This document shows positions 54,476 to 64,000 of a stretch of 64,000 nt of DNA, piece by piece. Both the position numbers and the translations under genes were made by a program. Below the pieces are notes generated by a model, which was not told the origin of the DNA, searched no databases, and worked only from the letters and a program-made list of their open reading frames with translations. Where the stretch lies: contig NZ_CP084004.1 in NCBI RefSeq assembly GCF_020181355.1, positions 1,178,001 to 1,242,000 of the forward strand, given 5' to 3'. The number at the start of each line of letters is the position of its first letter. The stretch's first letter is position 1. This DNA is from Collinsella aerofaciens (GTDB lineage Bacteria; Actinomycetota; Coriobacteriia; Coriobacteriales; Coriobacteriaceae).

Positions 54476-55598
54476 TATTGTTCACTCCGTTCCTTGAAGA
54501 CATAAGCGCGGGTTTGACTGCATTTTTTATAAGCCAAGTGACAACTGGCACGGCAACTGCATCGCCGAATGCGTAGCGAATCTGAGCATCCGAGAAGCCG
54601 CTAAACTGACATGAGTCAGCACCTTGGAGACGGGCATATTCGGTTCCAGTCATCCAGCGAACTTCTATCTTTCCGTTTTCGCATATCACGACTGCCTGTC
54701 TTGATGAGCCGCCGCGAGCCGTTCTTAGACATCCGGCAATTTCTTCTTCACGGATTTCCCAGCGCACAACGCCTGATCGCGTGCGACGGTAAGCAGTGCG
54801 AACAATTTTTCCTTTGGCATTTAAGAAGCGCTGAAGGCGCTCTGCTTGATGCGGTGCAAGTGAGTCGATAAATGCTTGTACTTGGTTTTTGTTCCACCAA
54901 CGCTTGTCGTCCTCGGGAATATCTTCAACAACCGTTGCAAGGCCCGTCATGCGAAGTGGGCTCGGCTCGTTTAGGTGAGAGACGTGCGTAATGAGTGAAG
55001 GGTCGGAGTGAATCCAGGAGACCTTTTCAGGTCGAAGCGAGGAATCGAGTCGGCTGTTGGGAAGAGGGTTTTTTAATCCGACGACAAACATGCGGGGGCG
55101 TGACTGGGGAAGCCAGTGCCGTGCATCGATAAAATAAGCGTCGCATGAATAGCCTAAACGATTAAATTCCTGGCAAACGAGTCTAAAGTCATCACTGTTA
55201 TTAGACGTGGCAAGGCCGATGACGTTTTCGAGAACAAGTGCCCGCGGGGCACGATCGCTCATTCCTTCGATGGCCTTAATAAAGCCAAAGAACGCACTGG
55301 ACTCTTTGCCAGAGATAAGTCCCTCCCTGTTTCCCGCGAGAGATAAGTTTGTGCAAGGGCTTGACGCCCATGCGATGTCGGCTTGGGGTATTAGGTCGGG
55401 GTCGAGTGTGTGGACATCCTGCTCGACTAGATGCTCATCGCCCCAGCACTGGCTGTACATGGCGCATTTAGTATGGTCTATGTCATTTGCCCAGATTGTT
55501 TTGATTCCGGCTTTTGCCATGCCGGCACGAGCCAAGCCAATGCCTGAAAAAAACTCAAGCGCGGTTAGTTGTGGCGAGAACTGCAGAATGTTGTGCAT
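54438..55598 (-). CDS. DNA (cytosine-5) methyltransferase
   Basis: A C5 methyltransferase of 386 residues. Motif I is ALEFFSGIGLA, motif IV SSPCTNLSLAG with the catalytic Cys, motif VI VLENVIG, motif VIII SRPRMFVVG, and motif X YAFGDAVAVPVV. The target-recognition region lies at about 195-330; the target sequence cannot be read. It protects host DNA from the co-encoded nuclease. The gene is more A+T-rich than the methionine genes on either side, which suggests transfer. Confidence 0.93.
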   Translation of the reverse strand: MHNILQFSPQLTALEFFSGIGLARAGMAKAGIKTIWANDIDHTKCAMYSQCWGDEHLVEQDVHTLDPDLIPQADIAWASSPCTNLSLAGNREGLISGKESSAFFGFIKAIEGMSDRAPRALVLENVIGLATSNNSDDFRLVCQEFNRLGYSCDAYFIDARHWLPQSRPRMFVVGLKNPLPNSRLDSSLRPEKVSWIHSDPSLITHVSHLNEPSPLRMTGLATVVEDIPEDDKRWWNKNQVQAFIDSLAPHQAERLQRFLNAKGKIVRTAYRRTRSGVVRWEIREEEIAGCLRTARGGSSRQAVVICENGKIEVRWMTGTEYARLQGADSCQFSGFSDAQIRYAFGDAVAVPVVTWLIKNAVKPALMSSRNGVNNNGNDQLLLERAR

Positions 55599-55707
55599 GT
55601 ACTGGCTTTCAGATAGTTGTTATTTGGCATCTTATGGTACTTGTTTGTGAGGACATCCGCTTACTTACGGACGAGATTCCCTCGATACCGTGCCATCAAT
55701 TGACATT

Positions 55708-56499
55708 TTATTCAGAATGCGAATAGCAGGTGGTGTGGGCGGCGCGGAAGCGACAGTGCTCGCGCATGCGGCAGATAGTGCAGGTGGGACGGCTCTGGGC
55801 GTCGTGGACCTCGCCGTCAAACAGACCGATCACCGCGGTCACGCTCTTTGTGGGCATGAGTAGGCTGGTAGGCGTGACGGTAAGCCCGATGAGCCGCGTG
55901 GCGTTGAGCGCATTCACGATCGAGCGTTGTGCCGTAAGCGGGCAGTCGCCGTAGCCGGGACTGAAGCGCCAGTTACCGGCGAGTCCGTGTGCGGCGGCCG
56001 CAGCCTTGACCTGCTGATCCATCTGCTCGACGGCAGCTTCCACATAGGCAGAGCACGCGGCATCGAGCACAGCTCCCTCTAGGGGCTGCTGGGCTCCCGT
56101 GGTGCGCAGGCGACGCTCGGCGTCCATGCCGAGGGTGCATGCCATGAGCGCGGCAAATCGGGCGTCTTTGAGATGTCGATAGATATCGCGACCGCGCAGC
56201 TCAACGTTGGTGCCGACCAGACGGATGCAGGGCTCTCCCTGCTCGTCCACGCCCGTGGCATCGACGGCAAACACGCGTCGCACGCCACGGGGCTCAATGT
56301 CCAGTTCCAAACGTTCAACGACAAGCTCAATACGCTGCGACAGTTCGGGCTCAATTTGCTGACCGCTGTAGCCCAGGTAGCGCAGCATCTCGGCACGATC
56401 GACGCGGGGATGGTGGGCATCATCGATACGATAAAGCGCCGGCGACGCAAGGTCGGCCGGCACTTCGACAGCGGTTGTATCGATGTGCGGTTTTTCCAT
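55708..56499 (-). CDS. Stand-alone methionine synthase reactivation domain
   Basis: A 263-residue protein homologous to the C-terminal AdoMet-binding activation domain of MetH (compare the TM0269-like family, recall). The key motif is NWRFSPGYGDCPLTAQRSIVNALNATRLIGLTVTPTSLLMPTKSVTAVIG, where RxSPGYGDCP corresponds to the RxxPGYP AdoMet motif. It reductively remethylates cob(II)alamin of the truncated MetH. A Cys-rich tail (CTICRMREHC) may bind metal or a cluster. The ATG overlaps the metF stop (TAATG). The next gene downstream is the R-M methyltransferase, not metH. Confidence 0.88.
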   Translation of the reverse strand: MEKPHIDTTAVEVPADLASPALYRIDDAHHPRVDRAEMLRYLGYSGQQIEPELSQRIELVVERLELDIEPRGVRRVFAVDATGVDEQGEPCIRLVGTNVELRGRDIYRHLKDARFAALMACTLGMDAERRLRTTGAQQPLEGAVLDAACSAYVEAAVEQMDQQVKAAAAAHGLAGNWRFSPGYGDCPLTAQRSIVNALNATRLIGLTVTPTSLLMPTKSVTAVIGLFDGEVHDAQSRPTCTICRMREHCRFRAAHTTCYSHSE

Positions 56500-57371
56500 T
56501 ACCCCAGGCGCTCCATAATGGTTGCGGCGATCGCAGGACGATTCATAGTGTACAGGTGCAGACCGGCGGCGCCGTGCTCCTTGAGGTCGCAAAGCTGACG
56601 GGCGGCATAATCTACACCGGCTGCCTGCAGGCTCTCGGGATCGTTCTCGTACTTGGCGAGAATCTTGATGACGGGGGAGGGCAGCGATGCGCCGCACATA
56701 AAGACCATGCGGCTGATCTGCGACTTGCCCATAAACGGCATGATGCCCGCGGTAATGGGCACGGTGATACCGGCCTTGTCGGCAAGCTCGCGAAAACGGT
56801 AGAAGCACTCGTTATCAAAGAAGAGCTGCGTCACAAAGAAGCTCGCGCCGGCGTCCTGTTTTTGCTTGAGGTGTTCGACCGAGACGTTGAGGTCCTCGCA
56901 GGCAATGTGGCCCTCGGGGTAGGCTGCGGCGCCCACACAAAAGCCGGCGTCGACGAGCTCGGGGATGAGGTCGCGGGCGTAGGCGTAGTCCGAGGCGGGC
57001 TTGTCGTCCTCGGTCGCGCCGGCGGGAAGATCACCGCGCAGGGCCAGCACATTTTCTACACCGGCGGAGCGGTACTCGTCGATCTTGGCGGCAATATCGG
57101 CATGCGTGCGGCCAACGCAGGTGAGGTGTGCCACCGAGGGCGTATCGAATTCGCTCGTAATCATATGTGCGATGGGGGCGGTGGCGGCGCCGTTGCCCGA
57201 ACCGCCGGCCGAGCAGGTGACCGAGACAAAACTCGGCGAAAGATTGCACAGATTGCCTGCCACTTCGCGAGCCGTGTCGAGGGTCAGCTCGCCCTTGGGC
57301 GGGAACATCTCAAACGAAACGGGCGCGGTGCCTTGGGATGCTGCCTGCTTAAAAACCTCGTCGACGCGCAT
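56499..57371 (-). CDS. metF: 5,10-methylenetetrahydrofolate reductase
   Basis: Makes 5-methyl-tetrahydrofolate, the methyl donor of MetH. The protein is 290 residues. It begins APVSFEMFPPKGE with the catalytic Glu, then VSVTCSAGGSG, HLTCVGRT and NVLALRGDLP, all typical. The ATG at 57371 follows AAAGGAG. It is the first gene of the methionine operon; no SAM, B12 or T-box leader was recognised upstream. Confidence 0.95.
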   Translation of the reverse strand: MRVDEVFKQAASQGTAPVSFEMFPPKGELTLDTAREVAGNLCNLSPSFVSVTCSAGGSGNGAATAPIAHMITSEFDTPSVAHLTCVGRTHADIAAKIDEYRSAGVENVLALRGDLPAGATEDDKPASDYAYARDLIPELVDAGFCVGAAAYPEGHIACEDLNVSVEHLKQKQDAGASFFVTQLFFDNECFYRFRELADKAGITVPITAGIMPFMGKSQISRMVFMCGASLPSPVIKILAKYENDPESLQAAGVDYAARQLCDLKEHGAAGLHLYTMNRPAIAATIMERLG

Positions 57372-57516
57372 ATCGTGCTCCTTTAGATGCTTAGTGCGAT
57401 GTGTTGTAAGGATTCTACAGCACCACTGCGCCACGATGGAGTTTTACTCGCTATTTGGTGATACCAATCGAAAATGCTTCGCTATCGGCATTTCCTATAA
57501 CAGAGCGGTCAATGTA

Positions 57517-57575
57517 GAATGGGGGCTCTATTGAATGGTATCTGATGCGAAATACCAGTTAATAGAGCCCCATTC
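57517..57575. repeat. Inverted repeat between metF and the glutamine synthetase gene
   Basis: GAATGGGGGCTCTATT and AATAGAGCCCCATTC pair with an inner ATGGTAT/ATACCAGT stem. It sits between two divergent genes, so it is not a simple terminator of either. Confidence 0.7.
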
Positions 57576-57795
57576 CAAGTTGACTATCCTTAAACCATGG
57601 GGAGAGGTCTGCAATTTATACAGTTGATTGGCTGTTGAGGGCAGCAACACCGCCGCGATGCGGTAACCTCATTGATTGGTTTCGCGACAGCAACATAACG
57701 GTAATGTCGCGGAAACACGGCGAGTCTAAGCTAGGACTTGTTCGTTAGCAATCAACACCGCTTCTCACGCGGTGCCGATACGAAGGGAGTTCCGT
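57576..57795 (+). promoter_or_regulatory. Structured leader of the glutamine synthetase gene
   Basis: About 220 bases with several local hairpins: CCGCGATGCGG, TTTCGCGACA/TGTCGCGGAAA (about 57678-57713) and CACCGCTTCTCACGCGGTG. TTGACT at 57580 may be a -35. It does not match a riboswitch I know. Confidence 0.45.
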
Positions 57796-59883
<2,088 letters not shown>

Positions 59884-59910
59884 GACTGGGACAACATACC
59901 GTCACGGTTG

Positions 59911-59952
59911 AAAGCCGGGGTCCGCATCGCGCGGGCCCCGGCTTTCTTGTTG
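59911..59952 (+). terminator. Terminator of the glutamine synthetase gene
   Basis: AAAGCCGGGGTCCGC and GCGGGCCCCGGCTTT pair, followed by CTTGTT. Confidence 0.88.
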
Positions 59953-59991
59953 AACAAATTTATTAGGGAAGAGTCTGCTCCGTGTCGTTTG

Positions 59992-60732
59992 CTAGGGTAA
60001 GGGCGTGCGCGTTGCCGTGTCATGAAAATGAAAAATGCTTGGAATATAACGTGCCTCGATGTACTCAAATTGAGTTCCGGTTGAGTCGAATGTCTGGCTG
60101 GTTACGACTGCCAGATACGAAGAAGAATCGACGCCAAGCAACCGGCAGTCCTCAGCGTCGGGCTGGGCGAGTGTTATCGTTCGTTTGCTCACGGCAATGG
60201 TGAGCCCTAGCTCATCCTCGATGTAATGGAAGAGCGACAGGGTGGCATTCTGCTCGTTTAAGCCGGGGACGGAGGAAGTTAGGAAGTAGTGGCGGTCGAC
60301 AGCGACCGGTTTATCGTCGAGCATGCGGACGAGCTTCAAATGCGTAAGGTCTTCTCCTTCGGGAAATCCCGTCAACTGAGCTAGACACTTATTGGTGCTT
60401 ACGTGTTCGAAATAGACGATTTTTGACGTTGGGATTGCTCCGATCGCGTGTGCCGATTCGCTGAACGAACAAAGGCCGCTTACGGTGAATGCGCCCTCTT
60501 TGCTGGTGCCTGCAACTGACGTCTCGATTACGAGGACTCCCTTGCCTTTAATGGACTGAACTAGACCTTCATTTGCGAGAAGCGAGATAGCCTTGCGCAC
60601 CGTCATTCGAGAGCAGGAGAACTCTTTGGAAAGATTTTGTTCGGAAGGAAGGAGCGATCCCACGGGATGCTTGCCTTCGACAATCCGCTCTCGAAGGCTG
60701 CGGTAAATTTCACTGTACAGGATCCTTGCCAA
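59992..60732 (-). CDS. GntR/HutC-family repressor with UTRA domain
   Basis: A 246-residue regulator. The winged helix is ILYSEIYRSLRERIVEGKHPVGSLLPSEQNLSKEFSCSRMTVRKAISLLANEGLV. A UTRA ligand domain (about 80-240) follows and probably binds a sugar phosphate, as in TreR. The start is TTG at 60732 behind AAGGAG. It is divergent from the malA-PTS operon, whose promoter carries two TGTCTAGACA palindromes, the likely operators. Confidence 0.92.
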   Translation of the reverse strand: MARILYSEIYRSLRERIVEGKHPVGSLLPSEQNLSKEFSCSRMTVRKAISLLANEGLVQSIKGKGVLVIETSVAGTSKEGAFTVSGLCSFSESAHAIGAIPTSKIVYFEHVSTNKCLAQLTGFPEGEDLTHLKLVRMLDDKPVAVDRHYFLTSSVPGLNEQNATLSLFHYIEDELGLTIAVSKRTITLAQPDAEDCRLLGVDSSSYLAVVTSQTFDSTGTQFEYIEARYIPSIFHFHDTATRTPLP

Positions 60733-60867
60733 AATGCTCTCCTTATTGAGGTTGTACGGAATGCGTCGAATCGGCGCGATTATCCACTTCTACCAATTAT
60801 AGGAAGTGGAGACACTTAAAGTTACCGCTTACCGCCATAAATCAACCGTTCGCCCGTGTGCTTAACA

Positions 60868-62271
<1,404 letters not shown>

Positions 62272-62339
62272 TATCGGAAATCAATTTAGCGAATGATGGC
62301 GGGCGGCCGACCTTGGACAGGTCGCATGGGAGAAAAACC

Positions 62340-63809
62340 ATGAGCGAAAGCAAAGAGCTTGCAAATCGCAAGCTCGGCGAGGACGTAGTTGGCCTCGTCG
62401 GCGGTAAGGAAAACATCCTGAGCATCTCGCACTGCATGACGCGTCTACGTTTCAAGCTGCGAGACGATGCGAAGGCCGATACTAAGGCAATTGAATCTCA
62501 TAAAGGCGTCATTCAGGTAATCAACGCGAATGGCCAGTATCAGGTTGTTGTCGGCATCAATGTGATTGAGGATGTTTACGATGCCGCGGTTGCCGCTTCT
62601 GGTGTCGAGGGGCTGGGCGAGGTTAATCTTGATGGTGAGCCCGTCAAGAAAGGAAACGTTGTTAGTGCCCTTATCGATACTATTTCAGGCGTAATCCAGT
62701 CGATTCTTGCGGTGCTGTGTGCTGCGGGCATGATCAAGGGTGTTTTGAGTATTCTCGTCGCCCTTGGATGGATTACGGCGACAGATGGCTTGTACCAGAT
62801 TCTATATGCGGCTGGTGACGGCTTCTTCTACTTCCTGCCGATTATCCTTGGCTATACCGCGGCAAAGAAGTTTGGCTGCAGCGAGTTCGTTGGCATGACG
62901 CTCGGTATCGCACTTACGTATCCGGCGATGGTCAATATCACATCGGGTGATGTCTTGGGAACGGTGCTTGCCGGCACTCCCTTTGCCATGAACTATTACA
63001 CGACATTCCTCGGCATACCCGTCATCATGCCGTCTTCGGGTTATACGAGCTCTGTCATTCCGATTATCATCTCTGTTTGGTTCGCGGCAAAGCTGGAGAA
63101 GTGGTGCCGCAAGCATTTCTCTGAGTATGTAAAGTTCTTCTTTGTGCCTACGTGCGTGCTCGTTGTGATGGTCCCCGCTACCTATTTGATTATTGGCCCG
63201 ATTGCCACCCTGATTACGAACCTCATGAGCCTGCTGTTTAACTCCCTCTACAGCTTGCCTGTCATCGGCGGCGCGCTCGGCGGCATCGTGCTTACTGCCA
63301 TTTGGCAGCCTATGGTCATCTTCGGCTTCCACTGGAGTGTCATTGCTCTCATGCTTGTGAACATTGCCTCCCAGGGCTGGGATATTGTCATGGCGCCGTA
63401 CATGGTTTGCTCGTACGCTCAGTCCCTTGCCGTCCTCGCTATCCTTCTGAAGACTAAGGACGTAAAGCTCAAGCAGCTTGCATGGCCGGCGTTCATCTCG
63501 GGCTTCTTCTTTGGCATCACCGAACCCTGCATCTACGGCGTGACCCTTCCGCGCAAGAAGCCTTTTATCATGAGCTGCATCGCCTCTGTGCCCGGCGGCC
63601 TAATCATCGGCGCTCTTGGCACCAAGATGTTCGCCTTCACCGGCGGCGGCTTCTGCGCCTTCCCGGGCTTCATTGACCCGTCCGGTGCAATGGGCGCGAA
63701 CTACCTGATTTACGTAATCATAGCCATTGTGGTTTCCAGTGTGATTTCGTTCCTGCTTACGTATGCGACGTACAAGGAGGACGTGCCGGCGGTAGAGGCT
63801 GCAAAGTAG
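62340..63809 (+). CDS. PTS EIIBC transporter, probably for alpha-glucosides
   Basis: A membrane permease of 489 residues with an N-terminal EIIB and a C-terminal EIIC, order B-C as in TreB or BglP. The phosphorylated Cys32 is in ISHCMTRLRFKL. EIIC (about 105-480) has about ten helices and the family motif GITEPCIYGVTLPRKKPF. There is no EIIA domain, so an external glucose-type EIIA is needed. It forms an operon with the MalA-type GH4 enzyme, which points to a maltose-, trehalose- or isomaltose-like alpha-glucoside. The ATG at 62340 follows GGGAGA. Confidence 0.93.
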   Translation: MSESKELANRKLGEDVVGLVGGKENILSISHCMTRLRFKLRDDAKADTKAIESHKGVIQVINANGQYQVVVGINVIEDVYDAAVAASGVEGLGEVNLDGEPVKKGNVVSALIDTISGVIQSILAVLCAAGMIKGVLSILVALGWITATDGLYQILYAAGDGFFYFLPIILGYTAAKKFGCSEFVGMTLGIALTYPAMVNITSGDVLGTVLAGTPFAMNYYTTFLGIPVIMPSSGYTSSVIPIIISVWFAAKLEKWCRKHFSEYVKFFFVPTCVLVVMVPATYLIIGPIATLITNLMSLLFNSLYSLPVIGGALGGIVLTAIWQPMVIFGFHWSVIALMLVNIASQGWDIVMAPYMVCSYAQSLAVLAILLKTKDVKLKQLAWPAFISGFFFGITEPCIYGVTLPRKKPFIMSCIASVPGGLIIGALGTKMFAFTGGGFCAFPGFIDPSGAMGANYLIYVIIAIVVSSVISFLLTYATYKEDVPAVEAAK

Positions 63810-63858
63810 CCAAAGAAGCGGAGTGCGGGATATGTATTCCCCGTGCGCCAGCAATCTG

Positions 63859-63900
63859 ACAAGGTCGTCCTTGGATAAGCGCCGAGGGCGACCTTGTCTT
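63859..63900 (+). terminator. Terminator of the malA-EIIBC operon
   Basis: ACAAGGTCG / CGACCTTGT form the stem with an inner CCT/AGG pair, followed by CTT. Confidence 0.7.
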
Positions 63901-63933
63901 GTGCTGGTTTCGTTTGAGAGGCAGTGGTTGAGA

Positions 63934-64000
63934 GTGTCTAATATTATCTTTGACAATAGGATGGGCGAGGCGTGCCTTGCGGCGTGGAGGTCCGCGGGCG
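63934..64000 (+). CDS. Possible start of a further gene, cut by the window end
   Basis: From GTG at 63934 a frame stays open to the end and reads SNIIFDNRMGEACLAAWRSAG. It begins after the operon terminator with only a weak ribosome binding site. It is too short to assign. Confidence 0.3.
   Translation, partial: MSNIIFDNRMGEACLAAWRSAG

Noticed and set aside
55704-55718. GCTATTCGC at the end of the reactivation-domain gene and its complement at the metH start as R-M insertion ends
   Set aside because: Only nine bases, in inverted orientation, inside coding sequence; chance cannot be excluded.
57372-57516. SAM or B12 riboswitch upstream of metF
   Set aside because: No matching conserved cores or stems were found in the short leader.

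Overview
The window is a high-G+C bacterial chromosome segment with the gene content of a gut Coriobacteriia member, most like Collinsella (inferred from the gene set and protein style; no search was run). Supporting signs are a GatCAB amidotransferase, sortase-built pili of Gram-positive type, a type III glutamine synthetase, PTS sugar uptake and a GlnR-like regulator. Codon use favours G/C in the third position. More A+T-rich islands mark the pilus locus and a restriction-modification (R-M) cassette.

Layout: 1-4.7 kb has a GlnR-like response regulator (5' end missing), an HtrA protease and NAD+-dependent DNA ligase. 4.7-11 kb has a MATE exporter with its MerR regulator, divergent from a heterodimeric ABC exporter pair. 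11.2-13.8 kb has a nuclease-like orphan gene and an IS256-family element. 14-17.5 kb has moaA, a moaC-mobB fusion and a HAD phosphatase. 17.5-27.9 kb has an IS30-family element sitting in the leader of a three-pilin plus class C sortase locus. 28.1-31.7 kb is gatCAB. 31.8-34.1 kb is an IS21-family element that split a long inverted repeat. 34.8-38.2 kb has a small membrane protein, a P1B-type metal ATPase, a PIN-domain gene and an unknown gene. 38.4-38.8 kb is tmRNA. 39.3-44.3 kb has a patatin, rplM-rpsI, glmM, a glucose-type EIIA and nagB. 44.7-49.1 kb has a 999-residue NTPase/BTAD regulator, a YhbY protein and a methyltransferase. 49.4-57.4 kb, all on the minus strand, has metF, a stand-alone MetH reactivation domain, an R-M pair, catalytic metH and a UPF0210 gene. 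57.8-64 kb has type III glutamine synthetase and a GntR-controlled alpha-glucoside PTS operon.

How genes work together: the metF, reactivation-domain and metH genes form one methionine-synthesis module that has been invaded by the R-M pair. The EIIBC transporter lacks EIIA, so the EIIA encoded at 42.7 kb may serve it and hand a phosphorylated alpha-glucoside to the MalA-type GH4 enzyme. The two ABC proteins form an exporter with one degenerate ATP site. The three pilins and the sortase build one covalent pilus.

The least explained content is non-coding. Two families of dispersed hairpins (A, about 33 bp, five copies; B, about 65 bp, four copies) occur alone or as an A-B composite. There are three very long hairpins of 130-170 bp, one of them split by IS21. 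A doubled terminator module lies at 34.2-34.4 kb. A nested hairpin segment beside tmRNA shares sequence with the tmRNA T arm and is followed by a 62-bp tandem repeat.
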